A DNA stretch of 7,012 nucleotides. It comes from Donghicola sp036139795. GTDB taxonomy: Bacteria; Pseudomonadota; Alphaproteobacteria; Rhodobacterales; Rhodobacteraceae. Positions 1 to 5,747 of the stretch are shown in pieces. Each line of letters opens with the position of its first letter. Positions within the stretch are counted from its first letter, which is position 1. The DNA lies in contig JAYZYX010000103.1 of assembly GCA_036139795.1 (NCBI GenBank), forward strand, positions 1-7,012, read 5' to 3'. The notes below the pieces were generated by a model that saw only the letters and a list, made by a program, of their open reading frames with translations, was not told where the DNA came from and ran no database searches. A program made the position numbers and the translations under genes.

Positions 1-813
1 GGTGCGCTGCTGCAACAACACGGGATTGAGGTGCTGCATGAGAACGCCCAAGTGGGCGGCAACCTGCAAGACCACCTGCAAATCCGATGCGCCTATAAGG
101 TCCAAGGGGCCAAGACCCTGAACACGATGGCCAACAGCCTTTGGGGCAAGGGCATGATCGGTCTGGAATACGTGCTGAAACGGTCAGGGCCCATGTCTAT
201 GGCCCCCAGCCAGCTGGCCGCCTTTGCCTACTCTAGCCCCGATGTGGCGACGCCCGACCTTGAATATCACGTCCAGCCCGTGACGCTGGAGGCGTTCGGC
301 CAAGCCCCGCACCCCTTCCCTGCGATCACCGCCAGCGTCTGCCATCTGCGGCCCGAAAGCCGCGGCCATGTACAGATCACCAGCCGCAATCCGCTGGACC
401 ATCCGGAAATCCAGCCGAACTACCTTAGCACTGAAGGCGACCGCCTTGTCGCCGCCCGCGCGATCAAGCTGACCCGCCAGATCATGGCGCAAGAGCCGCT
501 GGCCAAATACAGCCCCGAAGAGTTCAAACCCGGCCCCGCCTTCCAGACAGATGCCGAGCTGGCGACGGGCGCGGGCAACATCGCCTCGACCATCTTCCAC
601 CCCGTGGGCACAGCCCGCATGGGCACCGATCCGGCCTCGGTTGTCGATGAGCGCCTCCGCGTGCGCGGGATTGAAGGGCTGCGCGTGGTGGATGCCTCGG
701 TCATGCCGCAGATCACATCAGGCAACACAAATTCACCCACAATCATGATCGCAGAAAAGGCCAGCGACCTGATCAAGGAAGATGCCCGTTCGGGTATATC
801 CCTCTCGGCCTGA
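1..813 (+). CDS. GMC-family FAD-dependent oxidoreductase (choline/alcohol dehydrogenase type), 3' part only
   Basis: The reading frame is open from base 1 and ends at TGA 811-813, so the N-terminal FAD-binding (Rossmann) part lies upstream of the window; 270 residues remain of a family usually about 530-560 long. The visible part starts in the conserved 'GALLQQHGI...VGGNLQDHL' segment (NLQDHL at fragment residues 21-26), which in this family contacts FAD. The C-terminal GMC signature is complete: FHPVGTARMGTDP with the presumed catalytic His at fragment residue 200, then LRVVDASVMPQ, then the ITSGNTNSPTIMIAEKASDLI block with the paired active-site Asn at about residue 242. Known family members oxidise primary alcohols, choline or similar substrates. 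The sequence does not fix the substrate; 'HPVGTARMG' resembles general alcohol dehydrogenases more than the 'GTCKMG' of BetA. GTG at 31 is internal and not the start. A cytoplasmic or membrane-associated flavoprotein is inferred. Confidence 0.93.
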   Translation, partial: GALLQQHGIEVLHENAQVGGNLQDHLQIRCAYKVQGAKTLNTMANSLWGKGMIGLEYVLKRSGPMSMAPSQLAAFAYSSPDVATPDLEYHVQPVTLEAFGQAPHPFPAITASVCHLRPESRGHVQITSRNPLDHPEIQPNYLSTEGDRLVAARAIKLTRQIMAQEPLAKYSPEEFKPGPAFQTDAELATGAGNIASTIFHPVGTARMGTDPASVVDERLRVRGIEGLRVVDASVMPQITSGNTNSPTIMIAEKASDLIKEDARSGISLSA

Positions 814-1045
814 GGGGCAAAACGGCCCGTTTCGCGCCCTTCATCAAAAAAATATTAAAAAATCGGGGCGCGGCACGAAGCTGCGTCCTTTTTCATGTTT
901 CTCTTTGATTTCAAATACTCACGATACGGACCTAGCAAAGATGCACCCCGCACATACTATCTCACGGGTGTAAAAATGTCCGAAAAGTACCCCATTACCC
1001 CTAAAAGGGACGTAAACCTATCCGTTTGGTCAAACAGGTCTGCAC

Positions 1046-1052
1046 GGAGAGG
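1046..1052 (+). promoter_or_regulatory. Ribosome binding site of the sigma-factor-like gene
   Basis: GGAGAGG lies 8 nt before ATG 1061 and fixes that start. The preceding gap (814-1045) carries an A/T-rich run (about 844-865, many A residues) but no convincing sigma-70 -35/-10 pair and no clear ECF-type promoter that I can defend. Confidence 0.6.
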
Positions 1053-1060
1053 CACACAAA

Positions 1061-1627
1061 ATGACCACCGAGTATCTGGAACACGACATCGCCGCGCTTC
1101 TGCGCCGCATCTGCGGACGGGATCGTTCGGCCCTCAAGCAACTGCACAAAGCGCGGGGGGATCGGCTGTATTCGATCCTCCTGCATATGCTGGAAGACAA
1201 GGATAGCGCCGAACTGGCCTATCTGGAACTGATGCCCCGCATCTGGCGCGAGGCGAAAAGCTTTGATCCAACGGTCTGCTCGTCCGAGCATTGGCTGCAA
1301 ACCCGCGCCCGTCTGCTGGCGATCGAGATCTTGCGCGAAGACTGCGGCGACCAGCCCTTCTATGGCAAGAACATCGGCTGGGACGCGGACCCCCATCTGA
1401 ACGCGAGTGAACAGCAACTGCGTCATTATCAGGTGGGTCGCCTGAACCTTGCGCTGCGTGGTCTGCCCGTCCGCGCGGCAGAGATGATCGTGGCGCGATT
1501 TGTGTACGAAATTTCGCTAGAGGACCTCGCGTCACTCTACAATTCTACGGTTTCAGCCGTTCGTAAAGATATAGCCACTGCAGGCAGCAACCTGCGCGAC
1601 ACCTTGATGGAGGCACAAGCCGCATGA
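1061..1627 (+). CDS. Divergent ECF-like RNA polymerase sigma factor
   Basis: A 188-residue protein, the usual length for an ECF sigma factor (sigma-2 plus sigma-4 domains only). Residues about 10-95 fit sigma region 2: the block at 47-70, DKDSAELAYLELMPRIWREA followed by KSFDP, matches the 'gdr.dAEDavQevflrvWr.a..fdp' pattern, and WLQTRARLLAIEILRE (78-93) fits region 2.3/2.4. Residues about 126-182 fit region 4: LALRGLPVRAAEMIVARFVYEIS, then a helix-turn-helix around 153-175 (LEDLASLYNSTVSAVRKDI). The region 2 and region 4 contacts are less canonical than in SigK/RpoE types, so it may be a distant subgroup. The stop overlaps the next start (ATGA 1624-1627), the classic arrangement of a sigma factor with its anti-sigma factor. 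It would direct RNA polymerase to a small regulon, possibly including itself. The stimulus is not visible. Confidence 0.78.
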   Translation: MTTEYLEHDIAALLRRICGRDRSALKQLHKARGDRLYSILLHMLEDKDSAELAYLELMPRIWREAKSFDPTVCSSEHWLQTRARLLAIEILREDCGDQPFYGKNIGWDADPHLNASEQQLRHYQVGRLNLALRGLPVRAAEMIVARFVYEISLEDLASLYNSTVSAVRKDIATAGSNLRDTLMEAQAA

Positions 1628-1845
1628 CACCCGACGAACGCGCCTTTGGCTTTGTGATGGGGACTTTGCCCTCGGACGAAAGCCGTAAAGCCGAAGAAGA
1701 TCTGGCAAAGGCCGGTCTCTTCCGCGAAAAGGTCGCGTTCTGGCGTGGAAAACTTGCGCCTCTAGAGCCGCGCCCCTTGCGTCTGGTCAAAAACCCTGTG
1801 TCCTTTGACCGCGTGGCCCATGCCACTTTCGGGGACGACGATTAA
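1624..1845 (+). CDS. Mini anti-sigma factor-like protein (RskA N-terminal-like, no membrane segment)
   Basis: A 73-residue protein starting at ATG 1624 inside the ATGA overlap with the sigma gene; a GGAGG at 1609-1613 lies 10 nt upstream, and translational coupling is likely. Residues 5-47 (ERAFGFVMGTLPSDESRKAE, then the 'LAKAGLFREKVAFWRGKLAPLEP' stretch) match the start of RskA-type anti-sigma factors ('yalGaLspeEr...E..laadp.lraevaaWe.rLapL'), the part that in full-length relatives binds the sigma factor in the cytoplasm. Typical RskA proteins are over 200 residues and continue into a transmembrane helix and an extracytoplasmic domain. Here there is no hydrophobic segment and no HxxxCxxC zinc motif, and the protein ends in an acidic FGDDD tail. 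No remainder of the gene is seen downstream, because the minus-strand flavoprotein gene occupies that DNA. Its stop TAA (1843-1845) overlaps the stop of that gene. The anti-sigma role is inferred from position and weak similarity. Confidence 0.72.
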   Translation: MTPDERAFGFVMGTLPSDESRKAEEDLAKAGLFREKVAFWRGKLAPLEPRPLRLVKNPVSFDRVAHATFGDDD

Positions 1846-2405
1846 GGGGCCAGCCAGGTACCTTTGAACCCTTCGGACACCCGATAGACCGCCCGAAAAT
1901 GACGGGTGGGCGTGATCCGCAGCAGCTCGACCTCAACCACCGCGCAATCCAGCACCGCAAAGCGGCCAAAGTCCCCGTCCGTATGGTGATCCTGAGGCGA
2001 GGCGATCGCATAGCCCGGATAAGGCGCGCCGCCATAAACGCGGCGGGCGCTGTCAGGGATACGCTCCCATAGTTTGGCCAGATATTTTCGGGGACGTTCC
2101 TCAACTTCAACCCGCAGGCGGATTTGCAGGTTCACTTCATCATCCCAGACCAACATAGTCGCCCGTTGATCCATCCGGATTTCTGCAACCTTTTCCGATG
2201 CGCCATCGGTGTGAACGGTCAACAGGCCAGACGCCTGATCGGCCCCGCGCAACACCACCGTTCGCGCCTGCGGCCAGCCTGATAAACCCGTGGTCGCCAG
2301 CGTCATGGTGCGCGCTGCCGCCGTGGGTTCGGCAACCCCTGCCCGCAGCCGATCCCAGCCAAGGGCCAGAAACGAATGCAGATCAGGGGTCGCGCTATCA
2401 TTCAT
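1842..2405 (-). CDS. Pyridoxamine 5'-phosphate oxidase-family (split-barrel FMN) protein
   Basis: A 187-residue protein. I chose ATG 2405-2403 (MNDSATPDLHSF) because GGAGAG at 2419-2414 is spaced 8 nt from it; an in-frame ATG at 2432 adds nine residues but has no comparable site. Family features: ARTMTLATTGLSGWPQARTV followed by VLRG (residues 31-54) is the FMN-contacting first strands of the split barrel with the RTVVLR core. HTDGASEKVAEI (65-76) matches the 'T...S.K...i' phosphate-binding segment. QIRLRVEVEE (94-103) and LWERIPDSARRVYGG (112-126) match the 'W..lp...r..Y' segment. True PdxH is about 210-230 residues with a conserved C-terminal R-L/W-P dimer domain; this one ends in FKGTWLAP, so I place it in the general-stress/Alr4036-like flavin-reductase side of the family and not as PdxH itself. 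It is the last gene of the ppx-rlmE operon, overlaps the rlmE end by 8 nt and is co-translated. The substrate is unknown. Confidence 0.82.
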   Translation of the reverse strand: MNDSATPDLHSFLALGWDRLRAGVAEPTAAARTMTLATTGLSGWPQARTVVLRGADQASGLLTVHTDGASEKVAEIRMDQRATMLVWDDEVNLQIRLRVEVEERPRKYLAKLWERIPDSARRVYGGAPYPGYAIASPQDHHTDGDFGRFAVLDCAVVEVELLRITPTRHFRAVYRVSEGFKGTWLAP

Positions 2406-3141
2406 CGTCGTCGCTCTCCGCGTTGGGATCACCGCGATAGCCGGTGGCCACCACGAATTTCTCGGAGCTATCGGCGCGGGACGACGGCGGCTTGATGTTC
2501 ACAACTTTGGTAAAGCGCTGCTTCAGGATCTTTTGCAGATCACCTTCCGCGCCGCCCGCCAGAACCTTGGCCACAAAGGTGCCGCCCGGCTCTAGCACGT
2601 CAAAAGCGAAATAGGCCGCAGCTTCGCACAAAGCGATGATACGCAGGTGGTCGGTCTGCTTGTGGCCGCTAGAGGCCGCCGCCATGTCCGACATCACCAC
2701 ATTCGCGGTACCGCCAAGCCATTCTTTGACCTTTTCATCGGCGTCATCTTCCAAGAAGTCCAACTGGTGGATTTCCGCGCCCGCGATGGGTTCCACCTCT
2801 TGCAGGTCGACACCCAGAATGGTGCCGATCGCTTTACCTTTCTTTTCGCCCAAAGCGTTCACGCGGGGGACAGCCACCTGACACCAGCCCCCCGGCGCAC
2901 AACCAAGGTCCACCACGCGGGCACCCGGCACCAGAAAGCGGAACTTGTCGTCCAGCTCCATGATCTTGAAGGCCGCACGGCCTCGATAGCCTTCGTCCTT
3001 GGCGCGTTTCACATAGGGATCGTTCAGCTGGCGCTGCAACCAGCGCTGCTGGCTGGTGGTGCGCCCGCGGGCGGTTTTCACTTTGACCGTCAGATCACGC
3101 TGGCCGCGGCCCGAGGTATTCTTGGTGGTTTTCTTCTTCAT
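2398..3141 (-). CDS. rlmE: 23S rRNA (uridine-2552-2'-O)-methyltransferase RlmE (FtsJ/RrmJ)
   Basis: A 247-residue protein. It 2'-O-methylates U2552 in the A-loop of 23S rRNA with S-adenosylmethionine during late 50S assembly, in the cytoplasm. The Rossmann SAM site VVDLGCAPGGW is at residues 76-86. The catalytic K-D-K-E tetrad of the family is present: K59 (GRAAFK), D152 (VMSDMAA), K192 (FVAKVLAGG) and E227 (SSEKFVV). The adenine-side acidic residue is in LGVDLQEV (109-116) and DFLEDD follows. Compared with the roughly 209-residue E. coli enzyme it has about 30 extra N-terminal residues that are strongly basic (KKKTTK, GRGQR, KTARGR), probably for rRNA contact, and a short acidic C-terminal tail (ESDDDE). 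The start ATG overlaps the ppx stop as ATGA (3138-3141), and its end overlaps the next gene by 8 nt, so translation is coupled along the operon. An AAGGA lies 12 nt upstream, inside ppx. Confidence 0.95.
   Translation of the reverse strand: MKKKTTKNTSGRGQRDLTVKVKTARGRTTSQQRWLQRQLNDPYVKRAKDEGYRGRAAFKIMELDDKFRFLVPGARVVDLGCAPGGWCQVAVPRVNALGEKKGKAIGTILGVDLQEVEPIAGAEIHQLDFLEDDADEKVKEWLGGTANVVMSDMAAASSGHKQTDHLRIIALCEAAAYFAFDVLEPGGTFVAKVLAGGAEGDLQKILKQRFTKVVNIKPPSSRADSSEKFVVATGYRGDPNAESDDDE
2414..2419 (-). promoter_or_regulatory. Ribosome binding site deciding the flavoprotein start
   Basis: GGAGAG on the minus strand, 8 nt before ATG 2405. It lies inside the 3' end of rlmE and supports the internal Met over the upstream in-frame ATG at 2432. 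Confidence 0.65.
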
Positions 3142-4259
3142 ACGGTTTCACTGTCCTTGAGAACGCCGTCGGCGCTCATCTGAGCATAAAGCAGCCCCTC
3201 GCGCAGGCCCCGATCCGCCACCGAAAGGCGGTCCGTCGGCCAACAGCGCAGCAGCGCCTGCAAAATAGCGGCCCCTGACATGATCAGGGTCTGGCGGTCA
3301 TTGCCGATGCGCGGGTCCTTGCGGCGCCCGTCCGGCCCCAGTGCCAGATAATTATCAATCACCTTGTTGATCTGGTCCGAGTTCATGCGCAACCCGTCCA
3401 CTTTGGTCCGGTCATAGCGCTTAAGGCCCAGATGGCTGGCGGCGACAGTGGTCACGGTGCCGCTGGTGCCGACAATCTGGAACCCCTGCCGCGCCTGTTC
3501 ACGGGCGTAGGGGGCAAACTCGGCCAGGTTCTCTTCGAAGAACCAGCTCATCAAGGCAAAACGGGCCGAGTCATCCTCAACGTCGGAAAACTGTTCGCGC
3601 AAGGTGGCAACGCCCAAAGGCACGCTGATCCAGTCTACCACCTTGGCTGGCGGATAGCGCAGACGCGGGCCGCGCGGGGTGAACCCCTGATGCAGACGCA
3701 TGATTGCCCGCGAACGTTCGCGGCGCGGCACCTGTGCCAGATCGATCCACACCAGTTCGGTCGAGCCGCCGCCGATGTCCACCACCAACAACTGCTGTGT
3801 GCGCGCGCTAACCAGCGGCGCGCAGGACACCACGGCCAGACGCGCCTCTTCCTCGGGCGTGATGATCTCAAGCTGCAAGCCGGTCTCGCGCCGCGCCTGT
3901 TGCAAGAACTGGCGGGCGTTATGCGCACGGCGGCAGGCCTCGGTCGCCACCAGACGCATCTTGGTGACCTTGTGCCGTTTCAGTTTGCTTTGGCATACCT
4001 TTAGGGCCTGCACAGTTCTGTGCATGGCGGCCCGACTGAGGCAACCAGTACTTTCCAAACCCTCGCCCAACTGGACGGACTTTGAAAAGCTGTCGACCAC
4101 CGTGAACTGAGCGCCATTCGGCCTGGCAATCAGCATCCGGCAGCTATTTGTGCCCAAATCCAAGGCAGCATACAGCGCGTTCGGATCGGGCGATGCGCGC
4201 TCGGCGCTCTCGACCGGTTTCGGGAGTGCGCCCGCGCGAACGGGACGCTTGGGCGTCAT
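3138..4259 (-). CDS. Ppx/GppA-family phosphatase (exopolyphosphatase / pppGpp phosphohydrolase)
   Basis: A 373-residue protein from ATG 4259, chosen because GGAGGG at 4272-4267 sits 7 nt upstream. An in-frame ATG at 4274 with a weaker AAGG would give 378 residues. The ASKHA-fold motifs are complete: phosphate-1 loop LDLGTNSCRMLIA (33-45), ATEACRRA (105-112), the catalytic Glu region TPEEEARLA (134-142), phosphate-2 loop DIGGGSTELVW (161-171), PLGVATL (214-220), GTSGTVTTVA (264-273), and the closing segment VADRGLREGLL (347-357). Family members release terminal phosphate from polyphosphate or convert pppGpp to ppGpp, in the cytoplasm. This one stops after the ASKHA core and lacks the C-terminal HD-like domain of the roughly 500-residue E. 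coli proteins, and it carries a basic, Pro-rich N-terminal lead of about 28 residues. Sequence alone does not decide between Ppx and GppA. It heads the operon with rlmE. Confidence 0.93.
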   Translation of the reverse strand: MTPKRPVRAGALPKPVESAERASPDPNALYAALDLGTNSCRMLIARPNGAQFTVVDSFSKSVQLGEGLESTGCLSRAAMHRTVQALKVCQSKLKRHKVTKMRLVATEACRRAHNARQFLQQARRETGLQLEIITPEEEARLAVVSCAPLVSARTQQLLVVDIGGGSTELVWIDLAQVPRRERSRAIMRLHQGFTPRGPRLRYPPAKVVDWISVPLGVATLREQFSDVEDDSARFALMSWFFEENLAEFAPYAREQARQGFQIVGTSGTVTTVAASHLGLKRYDRTKVDGLRMNSDQINKVIDNYLALGPDGRRKDPRIGNDRQTLIMSGAAILQALLRCWPTDRLSVADRGLREGLLYAQMSADGVLKDSETV

Positions 4260-4266
4260 CTTTACG

Positions 4267-4272
4267 CCCTCC
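4267..4272 (-). promoter_or_regulatory. Ribosome binding site deciding the ppx/gppA start
   Basis: GGAGGG on the minus strand with a 7-nt spacer to ATG 4259. It overlaps the alternative upstream start codon at 4274, so the two possible starts probably cannot both be used efficiently. Confidence 0.65.
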
Positions 4273-4312
4273 ATTTCGTGTTACCTTCAGGGTAGTCATT
4301 GGCTGCCCGATA

Positions 4313-4346
4313 CGCAAGCACATGTGCGACACATGTTCATCTTGCG
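4313..4346. repeat. Nested inverted repeat in the divergent intergenic region
   Basis: Outer arms CGCAAG (4313-4318) and CTTGCG (4341-4346) enclose inner arms ACATGTG (4320-4326) and CACATGT (4330-4336) around a CGA centre. Both arm pairs are perfect; they are separated by one base on the left and four on the right. It lies 54 nt upstream of the ppx start and about 140 nt upstream of the plus-strand operon. It may be a regulator binding site or, if transcribed leftward, a hairpin in the ppx leader. It is not a terminator: no T-run follows on either strand and no gene ends here. Confidence 0.6.
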
Positions 4347-4420
4347 AAACTTTCACGGGCACAGCCGTGGCCCCTTTCCGCCCTTCGATATAGGATCGCG
4401 TCGCAGTCACGTTTGAGAGT

Positions 4421-4433
4421 GTCGAAATTCGAC
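4421..4433. repeat. Short dyad GTCGAA-A-TTCGAC
   Basis: Perfect 6-bp arms around one base, 56 nt before the plus-strand operon start. It has the size and symmetry of a dimeric regulator operator; which regulator would bind is unknown. Confidence 0.4.
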
Positions 4434-4451
4434 CAAGGCGACGCAAACGGG

Positions 4452-4473
4452 CGTTCTAGAACGAACCTATAGG
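4452..4473. promoter_or_regulatory. Adjacent palindromes before the one-carbon operon, operator candidate
   Basis: The 12-bp perfect palindrome CGTTCTAGAACG (4452-4463) is followed after two bases by the 8-bp palindrome CCTATAGG (4466-4473), ending 15 nt before the ATG at 4489. TATAGG inside the second palindrome could serve as a -10 element, but no good -35 is found 16-18 bp upstream. The position suits a repressor operator overlapping promoter or leader; this is inference. Confidence 0.45.
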
Positions 4474-4488
4474 GAAAAGGGAATCGCA

Positions 4489-4785
4489 ATGCCTGACATC
4501 ACCATCGTTTACTGGCGCGATATTCCGGCCCAGGTCATCGTCGGAAAAGGCCGCCGCGGCGCAAAAGTGCAGTTGCCAGAGCGTTTCGAACAGGCCATCG
4601 ACCGCGCCGCCATGAAATCGGGTGCGGACGGAACCGACGACTATCTGGCCGAATGGCGCAAAGCGGTGGTGGACACCCGCGAAGGCGATCCCCAGACCCT
4701 TGCCGAGGCCGAGGCGGCCCGGTTGGTTGAGGAATTCGATCAGGAGCGCATCAAAGCCCTGATTGAGAACGGAGGCCGTGCGTGA
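4489..4785 (+). CDS. Small 'virulence factor' domain protein (PF13769-like), first gene of the one-carbon operon
   Basis: A 98-residue soluble protein with a clear AAGGGA ribosome site (4477-4482, 6-nt spacer). Residues 3-32 (DITIVYWRDIPAQVIVGKGR, then KVQLPERFEQ) match what I remember of the family named 'virulence factor', with its YWRDIPAQV core and the LPERFQ-AID-AAM segment. Residues 46-59 (GTDDYLAEWRKAVV) complete the domain, and 66-96 are a charged, probably helical tail rich in Glu/Ala. There is no Cys, so it is not a zinc or iron-sulfur subunit of the MetV kind, and there is no signal peptide or membrane segment. The family name reflects history and not a known activity; no biochemical role is established to my knowledge. 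Its stop overlaps a GTG start of the following MetF-like gene (GTGA 4782-4785), which suggests translational coupling and a joint function. Confidence 0.82.
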   Translation: MPDITIVYWRDIPAQVIVGKGRRGAKVQLPERFEQAIDRAAMKSGADGTDDYLAEWRKAVVDTREGDPQTLAEAEAARLVEEFDQERIKALIENGGRA

Positions 4786-4803
4786 GCACGCCCCGCAAGG
4801 TTT

Positions 4804-4809
4804 GGGAGG
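4804..4809 (+). promoter_or_regulatory. Ribosome binding site of the MetF-like gene
   Basis: GGGAGG with a 5-nt spacer to ATG 4815. A second site, GGAGG at 4771-4775, serves the in-frame GTG 4782 with a 6-nt spacer, so both starts have good signals. I prefer the ATG because the product then begins MALLNF, as I recall for relatives. Confidence 0.5.
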
Positions 4810-4814
4810 CCGCC

Positions 4815-5738
4815 ATGGCTCTGTTGAATTTCCGCAAGCGCGAAGAAACCACCGGTGTGAATCCGCAGGTCGAGGCTTTCCTTCAGGACTACTCGATCGA
4901 GGTGATGCCCCGCACTGCGGCAAAGGTTGAGAACTTCCGCGACCTGCTGCCCGAAGGCACCCGCGTTTACATCGCCCACATCGATGGCACCCCCATTGAG
5001 GATATGGTCGAAACCGCCGCCCGCCTGACCGATGACGGCTTTCAGGTCATGCCTCACTTCCCCGCCCGCATCATCAAAGACGCGGCGATGCTGGAAGATT
5101 GGATCAGCCGTTACCAGAACGATGCAGGCGTCAAACAGGCCCTACTGCTGGCTGGCGGCGTGGCCGAGCCCAAGGGCGAATTCCACAGCTCGATGCAGCT
5201 GATGGAAACCGGCCTTTTTGATAGCGCAGGCTTTACCCGTCTGCACGTGGCCGGTCACCCCGAAGGCAACAAGGACATCGACCCCAACGGCGGTGACAAG
5301 AACGTCATGGACGCCCTGCGCTGGAAGGCCTCGTTCGCCGAGCGCACGGATGCGAAGATGGCGCTGGCAACCCAGTTCTGCTTTGAAGCCAAGCCGATCA
5401 TCCAATGGGCTGACAGCATCAAAGAGGCAGGCGTCGATCTGCCGATCCACATCGGGATTGCCGGCCCTGCCAAGCTGCAAACCATGATCAAATTCGCCAT
5501 CGCCTGCGGCGTCGGCCCCTCGCTGAAGGTGCTGCAAAAGCGTGCGAAAGATGTGACCAAGCTGATGCTGCCGTTCGAACCCAACGAGGTCATCGCAGAT
5601 CTGGCTGCCCACAAGGCCGCCAACCCTGATTTCAACATCACCAATGTGCATTTCTTCCCGCTGGGGGGCATTGCCACCAATGCCCAGTGGGCCATCGATA
5701 ACGGCGGTCGCGCATCCGTGCCCGCAAACCAGAACTAA
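4815..5738 (+). CDS. Methylenetetrahydrofolate reductase-like protein (non-canonical MetF)
   Basis: A 307-residue protein from ATG 4815 (318 from GTG 4782). The MetF reaction reduces 5,10-methylene-H4folate to 5-methyl-H4folate on FAD in a TIM barrel, in the cytoplasm. In the 307-residue numbering: VMPRTAAKVENFRDLLPEGT (30-49), HIDGTPIEDMVETAARL (55-71) and PHFPARII (80-87) form the first barrel strands. LLLAGG (110-115) and AGHPEGNKD (146-154) correspond to the 'agyPegH' segment of MetF. ATQFCFEAK (185-193) corresponds to the 'TQ-F-F' segment, and DLPIHIGIAGPAKLQ (208-222) to the 'PI.pGI.P' segment. NITNVHFFPLGGI (274-286) closes the barrel. It is divergent from E. coli MetF in the N-terminal third. 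The adjacent methyl-H4folate methyltransferase supports the folate assignment. Whether it replaces MetF in methionine synthesis or runs in reverse in a demethylation route is open. Confidence 0.86.
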   Translation: MALLNFRKREETTGVNPQVEAFLQDYSIEVMPRTAAKVENFRDLLPEGTRVYIAHIDGTPIEDMVETAARLTDDGFQVMPHFPARIIKDAAMLEDWISRYQNDAGVKQALLLAGGVAEPKGEFHSSMQLMETGLFDSAGFTRLHVAGHPEGNKDIDPNGGDKNVMDALRWKASFAERTDAKMALATQFCFEAKPIIQWADSIKEAGVDLPIHIGIAGPAKLQTMIKFAIACGVGPSLKVLQKRAKDVTKLMLPFEPNEVIADLAAHKAANPDFNITNVHFFPLGGIATNAQWAIDNGGRASVPANQN

Positions 5739-5747
5739 GGACCAGCC

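Noticed and set aside
815..832. Possible terminator after the GMC gene: GGGC (815-818) with GCCC (825-828), or AAACGG-C-CCGTTT (820-832).
   Set aside because: The two foldings compete, the stems are only 4-6 bp and no T-run follows directly, so I do not call a terminator.
944..970. CACCC...GGGTG inverted repeat upstream of the sigma gene, and a 10-mer GTAAAAATGT at 970-979 that also occurs at 6726-6735.
   Set aside because: The stem is 5 bp with a 17-base loop, and one shared 10-mer in a 7-kb window is plausible by chance.
895..1206. Open frame of 103 codons overlapping the sigma gene start.
   Set aside because: It has no ribosome site, its composition is Arg/Ser-rich as in shadow frames, and it overlaps a well-supported gene.
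1001..1426. 141-codon minus-strand frame antisense to the sigma gene.
   Set aside because: Typical high-GC shadow of the real frame; it contains no recognisable domain.
4282..4310. Sigma-70-like promoter for ppx on the minus strand (TTGCGT, 17 bp, TACCCT).
   Set aside because: The -10 matches only three of six consensus bases, so it is too weak to annotate.
4144..4446. 100-codon minus-strand frame and plus-strand frames of 81-88 codons covering the ppx upstream region.
   Set aside because: They lack ribosome sites and protein-like hydrophobic patterning, and they overlap the inverted repeats and the ppx start in other frames.
4275..4488. Riboswitch (cobalamin, SAM-II or SAH type) before the one-carbon operon.
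   Set aside because: I looked for the B12-box core and for the short conserved cores of SAM-II and SAH motifs and did not find them. Only simple palindromes are visible.
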